A stretch of DNA of 64,000 nt from positions 19,239-83,238 of the forward strand of contig NZ_JBGCCT010000044.1 of the NCBI RefSeq assembly GCF_041260665.1, read 5' to 3'. Below, one piece after another: positions 1-7,765 of this stretch (the stretch's first letter is position 1; every line of letters begins with the position of its first letter). Under the pieces are notes generated by a model. It was not told the origin of the DNA. It searched no databases and saw nothing but the letters and a program-made list of their open reading frames with translations. The translations under genes were made by a program, and so were the position numbers. The DNA is from Catenulispora sp. GP43 (lineage in GTDB: Bacteria > Actinomycetota > Actinomycetes > Streptomycetales > Catenulisporaceae).

Positions 1-1911
1 GCGCCCGAGCTGGTCGGCCATCTGCCAGAACTGGTCGCCGGTCCGCTGGAACCCGAACATCGAGTAGAAGATGTAGACCGGGATCGTGGCCTCGCCGTGC
101 GTGGCGTAGGAGCTGCCCGCGGCCACCAGGGACGCCGTCGAGCCGGCCTCGCTGATGCCCTCGTGCAGGATCTGGCCCTGCGTGGACTCCTTGTACGACA
201 GCAGCAGGTCGCGGTCCACGGCGTCGTAGGTCTGGCCGTGCGGCGAGTAGATCTTCGCGGTCGGGAACAGCGAGTCCATGCCGAAGGTGCGGGCCTCGTC
301 CGGGATGATCGGCACGAACCGCGCGCCGATGTTCTTGTCCCGCATCAGGTCCTTCAGCAGCCGGACGAAGGCCATGGTGGTGGCCATCGCCTGCTTGCCG
401 GAGCCCTTCTTCAGCTGCCCGTAGACGTCGTCGCCGGGCAGGATCAGCGGCTTGGTGCGCACCTGGCGGCGCGGCAGGTAGCCGCCGAGCGCGGCGCGGC
501 GCTCCTTCATGTACTGGATCTCGGGGGAGTTCTCGCCCGGGTGGAAGTACGGCGGCAGGTCCGCCTCCAGCTGGGCGTCCGTGATCGGCAGGTGCAGCCG
601 GTCGCGGAAGCTCTTGAGCTCGGCCTTGGTGAGCTTCTTCATCTGGTGCGTGGCGTTGCGCGCCTCGAAGTGCTCGCCCAGCGTCCAGCCCTTGATGGTG
701 TGGGCCAGGATCACGGTCGGCTGGCCGGTGTGCTCCCGGGCCGCCTTGAACGCCGCGTAGACCTTGCGGTAGTCGTGGCCGCCGCGCGACAGGGTGCGCA
801 GCTGGTCGTCGGACATGCCGGAGACCATCTTGCGCAGCCGGGCGTCGTCCCCGAAGAAGTTCTCGCGGATGTAGTCGCCGGTCTCCACCGAGTAGGTCTG
901 GAACTGGCCGTCGGGCGTGGTGTTCATCTTGTTCACCAGCGCGCCGTCGGTGTCCTGGGCCAGCAGCGGGTCCCAGTCGCGGCCCCAGATCACCTTGATG
1001 ACGTTCCAGCCGGCGCCGCGGAAGGTGGACTCCAACTCCTGGATGATCTTGCCGTTGCCGCGCACCGGGCCGTCCAGGCGCTGCAGGTTGCAGTTGATCA
1101 CGAAGGTCAGGTTGTCCAGCTCGTCGCGGGCGGCCAGGCCGATCGCGCCGAGCGACTCCGGCTCGTCGGTCTCGCCGTCGCCGAGGAACGCCCAGACATG
1201 GCTGCGCGAGGTGTCCGCGATGCCGCGCGAGTACATGTACTTGTTGAACCGCGCCTGGTAGATCGCGCCGATCGGGCCCAGGCCCATCGAGACGGTCGGG
1301 AACTCCCAGAAGTCCGGCATCAAGCGCGGGTGCGGGTAGGAGGACAGGCCGTAGGGCGCCTGGGAGGTCTCCTGGCGGAAGCCGTCCAGGTGCTGCTCGG
1401 TGAGCCGGCCCTCGAGGAACGCGCGGGCGTAGATGCCCGGCGAGGCGTGGCCCTGGAAGTAGACCTGGTCGCCGGACTCGCCGTGGTCCTTGCCGCGGAA
1501 GAAGTGGTTGAAGCCCACTTCGTACAGCGACGCGGCCGAGGCGTAGGTGGCGATGTGGCCGCCGACGCCCAGGCCCGGACGGTTCGCCCGGGACACCATG
1601 ATGGCGGCGTTCCACCGGATGAACGCACGGATCCGGCGCTCGATGTCCTCATCCCCGGGGAACCACGGCTCCGCCTCCGGCGGGATCGTGTTGATGTAGT
1701 CCGTGGAGCGCAGGCCCGGCACGCCGACCTGTTTCGCGCGGGCTTCCTGGAGGAGGCGCAGCATCAGGTACCGCGCACGCTGGCGGCCCTGTTCGTTGAC
1801 GACCGAGTCCAGGGACTCGATCCACTCCGCTGTCTCGTTCGGATCCACGTCCGGCAGCTGAGTGGGCAGGCCGTCACTGATGATGGGGAATCGCTCTTGT
1901 CCGGGTGCCAC
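1..1911 (-). CDS. aceE: Pyruvate dehydrogenase E1 component, homodimeric type (3' end outside window)
   Basis: Thiamine-diphosphate enzyme that decarboxylates pyruvate and passes the acetyl group to lipoyl E2 in the pyruvate dehydrogenase complex. The reading frame stays open to base 1, so 637 N-terminal residues of a protein usually about 900 long are present. Recognisable AceE stretches are [20 protein letters not shown] near residue 58, [19 protein letters not shown], and the diphosphate-binding region [13 protein letters not shown]. The GTG start at 1911 follows AAGGA in GAAGGACGACA. It is divergent from DUF1918/DUF3052/peroxiredoxin/TerD, an order I recall from Streptomyces. The truncation is only the window edge. 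Confidence 0.96.
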   Translation of the reverse strand, partial: MAPGQERFPIISDGLPTQLPDVDPNETAEWIESLDSVVNEQGRQRARYLMLRLLQEARAKQVGVPGLRSTDYINTIPPEAEPWFPGDEDIERRIRAFIRWNAAIMVSRANRPGLGVGGHIATYASAASLYEVGFNHFFRGKDHGESGDQVYFQGHASPGIYARAFLEGRLTEQHLDGFRQETSQAPYGLSSYPHPRLMPDFWEFPTVSMGLGPIGAIYQARFNKYMYSRGIADTSRSHVWAFLGDGETDEPESLGAIGLAARDELDNLTFVINCNLQRLDGPVRGNGKIIQELESTFRGAGWNVIKVIWGRDWDPLLAQDTDGALVNKMNTTPDGQFQTYSVETGDYIRENFFGDDARLRKMVSGMSDDQLRTLSRGGHDYRKVYAAFKAAREHTGQPTVILAHTIKGWTLGEHFEARNATHQMKKLTKAELKSFRDRLHLPITDAQLEADLPPYFHPGENSPEIQYMKERRAALGGYLPRRQVRTKPLILPGDDVYGQLKKGSGKQAMATTMAFVRLLKDLMRDKNIGARFVPIIPDEARTFGMDSLFPTAKIYSPHGQTYDAVDRDLLLSYKESTQGQILHEGISEAGSTASLVAAGSSYATHGEATIPVYIFYSMFGFQRTGDQFWQMADQLGR

Positions 1912-2012
1912 TGTCGTCCTTCAACCTAGACACAGATCTTGTAGATCTTCTCGGTTACATCGTCCACCATCGTCTAACGCGCATGCCGTGGACGTCACAT
2001 CTACTCGATGGT

Positions 2013-2032
2013 AACCGGTATAGACCGGTATA
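2013..2032. repeat. Direct repeat ACCGGTATA x2 in the aceE/DUF1918 intergenic region
   Basis: ACCGGTATA occurs at 2013-2021 and 2024-2032, an 11-bp period (one helical turn). It lies between divergent genes and overlaps a TATAAA sequence at 2029-2034 that could be a -10 for the rightward gene. This looks like an operator for an unidentified regulator of aceE or of the small-gene cluster. Confidence 0.4.
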
Positions 2033-2045
2033 AATGCGTGCCGAG

Positions 2046-2087
2046 GGGTGGTCTTCGCCGGAGTCCGGGTGGTCTTCGCCGGAGTCC
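2046..2087. repeat. Perfect 21-bp tandem duplication upstream of DUF1918
   Basis: Two identical 21-bp units at 2046-2066 and 2067-2087, followed by the first five bases of a third (GGGTG). It is non-coding and lies 17 bp before the DUF1918 start, so it would sit in the 5' leader or promoter. The 21-bp period equals two helical turns. Confidence 0.8.
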
Positions 2088-2104
2088 GGGTGTGAACTGA
2101 AGAC

Positions 2105-2338
2105 ATGCGAGCAACAGTTGGAGACCGGCTTCACGTGCACGCCGCCCACGTCGGCGAGATGGACCGCAGCGGCGAGATCATCGAGGTCCAGGGGGACTCT
2201 GGCACCCCTCCCTACCTGGTCCGGTTCGACGACGGGCACCAGGGACTGGTGTTCCCCGGACCCGACGCGGTCGTCGAACACGGCGCCTCCGCGCCCGCCG
2301 GCGGCGACACCGCGCCGGACTCGCCGTCCGACGGGTAG
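2105..2338 (+). CDS. DUF1918 domain protein
   Basis: Small 77-residue protein of the actinobacterial DUF1918 family: MRATVGDRLHVHA at the N-terminus, then GEIIEV and YLVRFDDGHQGLVFPGPDA, which form a small SH3-like beta barrel in this family. The last 20 residues are a Pro/Ala-rich tail. No enzymatic residues are apparent and the function is unknown. It begins the rightward cluster beside aceE. The start codon is ATG, with only a weak GAAG ribosome-binding sequence. Confidence 0.85.
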   Translation: MRATVGDRLHVHAAHVGEMDRSGEIIEVQGDSGTPPYLVRFDDGHQGLVFPGPDAVVEHGASAPAGGDTAPDSPSDG

Positions 2339-2403
2339 TTGCGTCTTGGGCTTCCGGCGTATGGACTAGGGGAATGCAGAACGACATGAAGGAGGACAGT
2401 TCC

Positions 2404-2883
2404 GTGGGCGCGGTCGCGGACACGGTTCAGGCCGCCGCAAACCCGCTGGCGGTGCGCCTGGGCTTCCAGGCCGGCGAAGTGGTGCAGGAACTCGGCTGGG
2501 ACGAGGACTGCGACGAGGAACTGCGTCAGGCCATCATGGACACGATCGGCGCGGATCTGGTCGACGTGGACTTCGAGGGCGTGGTCGACGCCGTGGTGCT
2601 GTGGCACCGTACGGACGACGGCGACCTGGTGGACAACCTGGTCGACGCGCTGACCTCGCTGGCCGACGGCGGCCCGATCTGGCTCCTGACGCCCAAGGCC
2701 GGGCGCCCGGGGCACGTGGAGCCCAGCGACATCGGCGAAGCGGCCCCCACGGCCGGACTGTCGGCGACCTCCAGCATCAGCGCCGGCCCGGACTGGTCCG
2801 GCACCCGGCTGGTGAGCCCGAAGGCCGGCGGCAAGCTGGCCAAGTCCACGGTCCGGGCCAAGGCCGACAGCACGGAGAACTAG
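2404..2883 (+). CDS. DUF3052 domain protein
   Basis: A 159-residue conserved actinobacterial protein of unknown role. Key segments are NPLAVRLGF, GEVVQELGWDEDCDEELR, VVDAVVLWHRTDDGDL, the DGGPIWLLTPKAGRPGHVEP block, then SDIGEAAPTAGLSATSS and WSGTRLVSPKA. I chose GTG at 2404 because AAGGAGG sits 8 bp upstream; an in-frame ATG at 2374 would add ten residues. In Streptomyces this family lies between aceE and a peroxiredoxin, as here, so it is a positional as well as sequence match. Confidence 0.85.
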   Translation: MGAVADTVQAAANPLAVRLGFQAGEVVQELGWDEDCDEELRQAIMDTIGADLVDVDFEGVVDAVVLWHRTDDGDLVDNLVDALTSLADGGPIWLLTPKAGRPGHVEPSDIGEAAPTAGLSATSSISAGPDWSGTRLVSPKAGGKLAKSTVRAKADSTEN

Positions 2884-2888
2884 CGGCG

Positions 2889-3521
2889 ATGTCCTCCCCG
2901 AACGGGCCGCCTGACGGCGGCCCTTCCATCCATCCCTCGAACAGTCCGGCGCCGGCCGGCCCGGCAGGCGTGCCCCGCCCAGGTTCCGGAGCGGGTTCCG
3001 GAGCCGGTTCCGGTTCCGGCCCCGGGGCGGCCTCGCAGGTCCAGGCCGAGCAGCCACCGGTCCCGGCGGTCGGCGATCGGGCGCCGGCCTTCACCCTGAC
3101 CGACCAGCACGGACAGAGCGTCTCCCTGGAGGATTTCCGGGGGAAGCAGGCCGTGCTGCTGGTCTTCTATCCCTTCGCCTTCTCCCGGGTCTGCGGCTCG
3201 GAGCTGCAGGCGATCCACGAGAGCGTCGGCGACTTCCAGAACGAGCACGTCCAGGTGCTCGCGGCGTCGTGCGACGCGCTGTACTCGCTGCGCGCGTACG
3301 CCGACGAAGCCGGCTTCGGCTTCCCGCTGCTGGCCGACCACTGGCCGCACGGCGGGGCGGCGCGCGCGTACGGGGTCTTCGACGCCGAGCGCGGTTGCGC
3401 CGTCCGAGGGACCTTCCTGATCGACCGAGAGGGTGTGGTGCGCTGGACCGTGGTGAACGGTCTGGCGGACGCGCGCTCACTGGACGATTACCGGGCCGCG
3501 CTGGCCGCGGCCGGGGTGTAA
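2889..3521 (+). CDS. AhpE-type peroxiredoxin with low-complexity N-terminal extension
   Basis: Thiol peroxidase predicted to reduce hydroperoxides in the cytoplasm. From about residue 58 the sequence is a classic AhpC/TSA fold: VGDRAPAFTLTDQHGQSVSL, FYPFAFSRVCGSEL with the peroxidatic cysteine, then WPHGGAARAYGVFD and WTVVNGLADAR. The second cysteine often found in VCTGELC is replaced (VCGSELQ), which suggests a one-Cys mechanism. Residues 1-55 are a Gly/Ser/Pro-rich tail with GSGAGSGAGSGSG repeats, not usual for the family. It starts 5 bp after the DUF3052 stop, with GGAG upstream, so the two are probably co-transcribed. Confidence 0.88.
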   Translation: MSSPNGPPDGGPSIHPSNSPAPAGPAGVPRPGSGAGSGAGSGSGPGAASQVQAEQPPVPAVGDRAPAFTLTDQHGQSVSLEDFRGKQAVLLVFYPFAFSRVCGSELQAIHESVGDFQNEHVQVLAASCDALYSLRAYADEAGFGFPLLADHWPHGGAARAYGVFDAERGCAVRGTFLIDREGVVRWTVVNGLADARSLDDYRAALAAAGV

Positions 3522-3586
3522 GACAACCATCCGGCTCGCCGGCGCACCGCCGCCGGCGACTCACCCGCATAGGAAACCATCACGCC

Positions 3587-3937
3587 ATGCCCTGCCACCG
3601 CTGCGGCGCCCGCCAGACCGACCCGGTCCGCGGCGCGTCACCGTGGCGGCGGGGCGTGCGCGCGGGGGAGCAGGTCCTGGTCTGCCCGGACTGCCAGCGC
3701 GGCCGCGACTGGACCGCCGACCTGGCGCACTGCGCCGCCTGCGGCTCGCCCCGCCTGGTCCGCGCACTTGGCAACACGCAATGCAAGGACTGCGGAGCCG
3801 AGGACCACGTGACCCCCGAGGCCGCCGCGACCCCCGAGAGAGCCGAGGCGGCCACCGAGTCGCGCTCCGGCGTCACCACCTTGTCCGAAGACGTGCACGC
3901 GGCCCTGGAGCGGCATTTCGGCCAGAGAACCGACTGA
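3587..3937 (+). CDS. Small protein with multiple zinc-ribbon CxxC pairs
   Basis: A 116-residue protein with CHRC near the N-terminus, CPDC, CAAC and CKDC: four CxxC knuckles that could bind two zinc ions. The C-terminal third is Ala/Glu-rich, ending in a short predicted helix with ALERHFGQ. No catalytic domain is seen and the function is unknown; nucleic-acid or protein binding is typical for such ribbons. The ATG at 3587 follows AGGAAA at 3571-3576. It sits in the same-direction series between the peroxiredoxin and TerD genes. Confidence 0.65.
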   Translation: MPCHRCGARQTDPVRGASPWRRGVRAGEQVLVCPDCQRGRDWTADLAHCAACGSPRLVRALGNTQCKDCGAEDHVTPEAAATPERAEAATESRSGVTTLSEDVHAALERHFGQRTD

Positions 3938-4023
3938 GCGTTCCGGCTTGCCCCCACGGGGTAGCAAACTGTAGTCAGATGGATAGGGATGTCAGACAAC
4001 TTCATCAGCCAGGGGGTACCGCC

Positions 4024-4725
4024 ATGCGCCTGAACCGGATGATCATCAGGGCGTCCGACGACGGCGAGGGGGGCGGCCGCGTCGAGAAGATGACAGCGGC
4101 CAGACCGGTCCAGTCGCTCACCAGCCGCGGCGCCGCCGCGGGCACACTGCGCGTGAACCTCATCTGGGACCAGCTCCCGATGATCCCCACCCCGCGCCCC
4201 ACCGGAGGCCTCAAACTCTCCTCCCGCCGCCTGGAACCCCCGCCGATCAGCCACGGCCGCCTCGTCGACCTGGACCTGGGCTGCCTGTACGAGTTCACGG
4301 CCGGCCAGCGCGGCGTGGTCCAGGCCCTGGGCCACCGCCGAGGCGACTTCGAACGCCCGCCCTACATCCGCCTGGACCAGGACGACCGCAGCGGCAGCGC
4401 CATAGGCGAGAACCTGTTCATCAACCTGGACCACGCGGACGAACTGAGCCGCATCCTCATCTTCGTCTTCGCCTACCAAGGCGCCTTCGACGGAGCCAAC
4501 GCGAAGGTGACCCTGCACCCGGCCATCGGCAATCCGCTGGAGATCAAGCTGGAGAACCCCATCGCGCAGGCGAAGTCGTGCGCGGTGGCGCTGCTGCTGC
4601 GCCACGGCCCGGACCTGGTGGTGCAGCGCGAGGTGCAGTTCACGACCGGGTTCCAGTCCGAACTGGACCGCATGTACGGGTGGGGGATGCGGTGGCAGGA
4701 CGGGCAGCCTAAGGGGCTGGGCTAG
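4024..4725 (+). CDS. TerD-family protein
   Basis: A 233-residue TerD-domain protein, a calcium-binding fold linked to tellurite resistance, stress response and development in actinomycetes. The acidic start of the fold, LVDLDLGCLYE, appears near residue 80, and IRLDQDDRSGS, NLFINLDHADELSRIL and VFAYQG follow as in the family. The first 75 residues are basic and Pro-rich. The ATG at 4024 follows AGGGGG, and an upstream in-frame ATG lacks such a site. From memory, TerD genes also lie near DUF3052 and the peroxiredoxin in Streptomyces. A hairpin at 4747-4776 ends the unit. Confidence 0.85.
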   Translation: MRLNRMIIRASDDGEGGGRVEKMTAARPVQSLTSRGAAAGTLRVNLIWDQLPMIPTPRPTGGLKLSSRRLEPPPISHGRLVDLDLGCLYEFTAGQRGVVQALGHRRGDFERPPYIRLDQDDRSGSAIGENLFINLDHADELSRILIFVFAYQGAFDGANAKVTLHPAIGNPLEIKLENPIAQAKSCAVALLLRHGPDLVVQREVQFTTGFQSELDRMYGWGMRWQDGQPKGLG

Positions 4726-4746
4726 GGCCGGGGCGGGGCAAGGTTC

Positions 4747-4776
4747 GGGGCCGCTTCTTGGGGTTGCAGCGGCCCC
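4747..4776 (+). terminator. Hairpin terminator after the TerD gene
   Basis: Perfect 8-bp arms GGGGCCGC (4747-4754) and GCGGCCCC (4769-4776) around a 14-nt loop, 22 bp after the TerD stop. There is no T-tract, as is common for actinobacterial terminators. Confidence 0.6.
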
Positions 4777-4876
4777 TGCGCTGGAGCTGTCTTCTCCTGC
4801 GGGAATCTCGGGCCGCGAGAGGCGGTTCGGTCGGGTACTCTTTCCCTCTTGAGGGTCGCCCTGGCGGCCTTCTGGA

Positions 4877-4948
4877 GGGCGCATAGCTCAGCGGAAGAGC
4901 ACTCGGCTTACACCCGAGCGGTCGGCAGTTCGAACCTGTCTGTGCCCA
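4877..4948 (+). tRNA. tRNA-Val (anticodon TAC)
   Basis: A 72-nt cloverleaf: acceptor GGGCGCA pairs with TGTGCCC with one G-T pair; D arm GCTC/GAGC; anticodon stem CTCGG/CCGAG with loop CTTACAC, anticodon TAC at 4909-4911; short variable loop; T arm GGCAG-TTCGAAC-CTGTC. The discriminator is A at 4948, followed by CCT rather than CCA, so CCA must be added after transcription. It reads valine GUA (and GUG) codons. Confidence 0.96.
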
Positions 4949-4964
4949 CCTACGACAACCAGCA

Positions 4965-4988
4965 GGGGCGCACCGAGCGGTGCGCCCC
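4965..4988 (+). terminator. Strong hairpin after tRNA-Val
   Basis: Perfect 10-bp arms GGGGCGCACC (4965-4974) and GGTGCGCCCC (4979-4988) with a 4-nt GAGC loop, 16 bp after the tRNA. It also lies 4 bp beyond the stop of the converging gene on the minus strand, so it may serve both directions. Confidence 0.8.
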
Positions 4989-4992
4989 CGGC

Positions 4993-5847
4993 TTAGCCGG
5001 CTGGTTCGGTCAGCCGGGCGATGAGTTCTTCGATCCCCGGGACGTCGACTCCCGGGACCGTCGTGAGGTTGCGAAGTTCGTCGATTGCCTCTGCCACTAT
5101 GTGGGCGGACGGACGTTGCTGAAGAATCTTCTCTATGTCCGTGCGCGCGGTGGCGAAGTCGCCGAGGGCAGCGAGATAGACGACCAGATTCATGGTGTCG
5201 GCGAGCGGGTCATCGGATGATTCGCTTCGGGACCGAACAAGCGCGACAGCGCTCGCGAGTTCTGCTGTTGCTTCTGAACCGCGGTCGAGGAAGAACAATA
5301 CGATCGCGCGCAGGTAGCGATACCAGCCGTCTTCAGGGTCGTCGTCGAGTTCGAGAGCTCTGTCGATGTCGATGAGCGCTTCGTTGTACCGCTTCACGGC
5401 CTGGTAGGTCTGGCTGCGGGTGGCGATGGCCCACGCTTTGTCGGGGTCAAGCTCGAGGGAGCGGGTGAAGTCGGTGAGTGCTTCGTCGTACCGCTTCATG
5501 AACTGATAGGTCCACCCGCGGTTGGTGATGGCCCATTCGAAATCGGGATCGAGTTCGATGGTGCGGGTGAAGTCGGCCAGAGCTTCGTCGTACCGTTTCA
5601 GGGCCTGGTGAGTCTTCCGGCGACAAACACGCTCTCGTCGAGGTACGCCGTGGCTCCGCCGTGCTCCTCGGCGAGCCGTTGCAGGGCGGCGGATCAGGAA
5701 GGTCTTGCCTACGCCGCCGTCTCCGTGGGTTGAGAACACGAAGCGCCGCTGCGGATCCGTGGCGGGCAGGGTCAGGTTCGTGCGGAACTGTGTGAGCTGT
5801 CCGTGCCGGAATGCCCCCCCACTGACAGAAAACTCACAGGCGCCCAT
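4993..5847 (-). pseudogene. Decayed STAND NTPase/TPR protein gene (frameshift and internal deletion)
   Basis: Reading leftward from ATG 5847, the start SVSGGAFRHGQLTQF and a P-loop (HGDGGVGKTFLIRR) match the N-terminus of large actinobacterial P-loop/TPR proteins. After FLIRR the open frame turns into Arg-rich nonsense. Shifting one base restores LQRLAEEHGGATAYLDESVF, which then meets a TGA near 5600. The open frame resumes sensible coding at KRYDEALADFTRTIELDPDF and runs through about four TPR repeats to TAA at 4993. The roughly 600-1000 codons that normally separate P-loop and TPRs are absent. I therefore see a 1-nt frameshift plus a large deletion. A truncated TPR-only product is possible but unlikely to have the parental function. 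Confidence 0.8.
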
Positions 5848-5898
5848 TATCGGCCCCGAGCGGAGGGGCGGGCCAGCGACTCGTAGGCTGGTGAGGCT

Positions 5899-6648
5899 AT
5901 GGAAGTCACCTACGTCTGCCGGCAGGCATCGCCTCAACGCCCCAACGACGACTTCGTCCTCGCCGCCGAGCGCTTCGTCATCGTCCTGGACGGCGCCACC
6001 GGGCCCGCCGGTGTCGACTCCGGCTGCGTCCACGACGTCCCCTGGCTGGTCGCGCACCTGGCGACGAACCTCGCCGGCCGGCTTGTGCGCGAGCCGCAGG
6101 CGGCGTTGGTGGACGTCCTGCGCGAGGGCATCGCCGCGACGATGCGCGATCACGCGGGGCAGTGCGACCTGACGAATCGCGACAGTCCTTCCAGTACCGT
6201 TGCGATCCTGCGTCGCAATGCAGAGACCGTGGACTACATCGTGCTCGGCGATTCGGCGGTGGTGATCGAGCATGGCGATGGCGAACTGCTCGTCGCGCAC
6301 GACGACCGCGTCGAATTCCTCGATGAATACTCCCTCGCCGCTGTCAGTCGTCTGCGTAACACGGACGAGGGTTTCTGGATCGCGTCCAACCGTCCCGAGG
6401 CCGCCGACGAGGCGTTGGCCGGGAGCGTCCCGCTGCGGGAGGTCACCCGGGCCGCGCTCATGACCGACGGCATCACGCGCCTGGTGGAGCGTTACGGCCG
6501 GTCGTGGCTCGATCTGCTCGATCGGCTGGAGAAGGAGGGGCCGGGGCAGCTTGTCGCCGACGTTCGCGCCGAAGAACTCGCGGCGCCGCCCGGCACGTAC
6601 CGCGGCAAGCTCCATGACGACGTGACCGCCGTCTTCTGCCGCTTCTGA
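5899..6648 (+). CDS. PP2C-like serine/threonine phosphatase domain protein
   Basis: A 249-residue cytoplasmic protein with the PP2C (PPM) fold but short motifs: PNDDFVLA and IVLDGATGP near the N-terminus supply metal-binding aspartates, SSTVAILRRN and YIVLGDSAVVIEHGDGE match the central strands, ALMTDGITRL is the late metal-binding motif, and KLHDDVTAVFCRF closes the fold. It is expected to remove phosphate from Ser/Thr of unknown partners. It starts 52 bp from the divergent decayed STAND gene. In this family such phosphatases often sit alone, and no kinase gene is adjacent. Confidence 0.8.
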   Translation: MEVTYVCRQASPQRPNDDFVLAAERFVIVLDGATGPAGVDSGCVHDVPWLVAHLATNLAGRLVREPQAALVDVLREGIAATMRDHAGQCDLTNRDSPSSTVAILRRNAETVDYIVLGDSAVVIEHGDGELLVAHDDRVEFLDEYSLAAVSRLRNTDEGFWIASNRPEAADEALAGSVPLREVTRAALMTDGITRLVERYGRSWLDLLDRLEKEGPGQLVADVRAEELAAPPGTYRGKLHDDVTAVFCRF

Positions 6649-6661
6649 TCCGATCTGGCCC

Positions 6662-6680
6662 GATCCGATCTGATCGGATC
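6662..6680. repeat. GATC-rich perfect palindrome
   Basis: GATCCGATC (6662-6670), T, GATCGGATC (6672-6680). It lies inside a longer run of imperfect GATCYGATC units from about 6648 to 6688, just after the phosphatase stop. A hairpin could form on either strand; a terminator role is possible. Confidence 0.6.
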
Positions 6681-6751
6681 TGATCCGACGCCCCACGCGG
6701 AGCCTTCGAGCCTTCCCGGCGTCCGGATCTTCGTTCGTCTACCGTGGACAC

Positions 6752-7222
6752 ATGCTGGTGACCAATCACGTCCTGTCCGGTGCGGTCATCGGGGCGGCTG
6801 TGCGGCGTCCGCTGCCGGCCTTCGCGCTCGGGGTGGCGTCGCACTTCGCGCTGGACTCGCTGCCGCACTGGGGCGACTGGGAGAGCAGGCAGCACTTCAT
6901 GCGGGTCGCGGTGGCGGACGGGCTGTCCGGGCTCGCCGCCATGGGTGTCGTCACGAGTGCCGTGATGCGGACTCCGGCGAAGGGGCGCACCAGGCTCGCG
7001 GTGTCCGTGGTGCTCGGGATGGCCGGTGCGGCGTTGCCGGATCTCGACAAGCCCGCGCACATCATCTTCAAGCGCAAGCTGTGGCCGGACGCGGTCAACC
7101 GGTTCCACAGTCGCATCCAGGACGAGGCTCCGGGGCGCTTCGTCTCGCACGAACTGGTCGCCGCCGCGACGTTCGCGGTGTCGGCGGCGGCGTTGATCAA
7201 GCGGCGTGCGGCCGTCGGATAG
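6752..7222 (+). CDS. Small membrane-associated protein, possibly YdjM/DUF457-like
   Basis: A 156-residue protein with alternating hydrophobic segments: residues 8-30, about 50-70, 77-100, and a final one near 130-150 ending in KRRAAVG. It contains NHVLSGAVIGAA, ASHFALDSLPHWGDWE and ALPDLDKPAHI; histidine and aspartate next to hydrophobic helices recall the YdjM/DUF457 family of membrane metal-dependent hydrolases. That assignment is an inference. The first seven residues MLVTNHV carry no signal peptide. It converges with the minus-strand gene ending at 7226. Confidence 0.6.
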   Translation: MLVTNHVLSGAVIGAAVRRPLPAFALGVASHFALDSLPHWGDWESRQHFMRVAVADGLSGLAAMGVVTSAVMRTPAKGRTRLAVSVVLGMAGAALPDLDKPAHIIFKRKLWPDAVNRFHSRIQDEAPGRFVSHELVAAATFAVSAAALIKRRAAVG

Positions 7223-7225
7223 GGC

Positions 7226-7672
7226 TTACGCCGACGCCGGGTGTACGGGCCGGCCGCGGTCGGGCGGGGCCTGCTCCGCCGCCGATGAGGCGATGCGGAC
7301 CACCTCGTCGGCGATATCCGGCTCCGGGAGGGCCGCGGCTGCCGCGGCGGGGGCCGGTTTGGGTTTGCGCGGGACGCGGGCGCCGGAGGAGCCGCCGCGG
7401 CCCGGGTACATCAGGAGGCCGTTGACCGGGTCCGGGACGGCGTCCAGGGCCGCCTTCACCACTGTCGCGTCCCGGAAGGCGGACCAGCCGCCGACGGGGA
7501 CGTCCTCGGGGAAGCAGAGCTCGAGCACCACGCCCCAGGGACGTTCGACCCAGGTCCAGTCCTGCGCGCCGTACTCCAGCGCGGTGCGGATCAGGTCACG
7601 GCCGTGCGTGTCCTTCCAAGCGGCCGCGGAGAACTCGCCGTCCGCGACCTCGATCGACCACCATTCGCCCAC
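7226..7672 (-). CDS. Conserved hypothetical actinobacterial protein
   Basis: A 148-residue soluble protein. Its first 90 residues look conserved (GEWWSIEV, WVERPWGVVLELCFPED, ALDAVPDPVNGLLMYPGRGG); the rest is an Ala/Pro-rich tail. I recall similar proteins in Streptomyces beginning MGEWWSIEV, so I chose GTG at 7672; an in-frame GTG at 7741 would add 23 residues of non-conserved look. Neither start has a strong ribosome-binding site. The function is unknown. Confidence 0.6.
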   Translation of the reverse strand: MGEWWSIEVADGEFSAAAWKDTHGRDLIRTALEYGAQDWTWVERPWGVVLELCFPEDVPVGGWSAFRDATVVKAALDAVPDPVNGLLMYPGRGGSSGARVPRKPKPAPAAAAAALPEPDIADEVVRIASSAAEQAPPDRGRPVHPASA

Positions 7673-7765
7673 CCGGCCACGGTATGCCCCCGATGGTGGG
7701 GAAAGAAGGGTTCGGCGGGCTTCCGGGCCGGCGTTCGCCACGGGCGAACAGGTTGTGTGAAATTC

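Noticed and set aside
97..1929. A 610-codon open frame opposite aceE.
   Set aside because: The opposite strand encodes clear pyruvate dehydrogenase E1; the antisense frame has no recognisable motif.
5806..5834. CTGTCAGTG on the minus strand upstream of the decayed STAND gene as a RecA-NDp promoter.
   Set aside because: The first base differs and the -10 position (TTCCGG or nearby) does not fit TAnnnT.
6648..6688. GATC repeats as a replication origin or Dam-type cluster.
   Set aside because: No DnaA boxes or dnaA/dnaN genes nearby, and actinobacteria generally lack Dam methylation.
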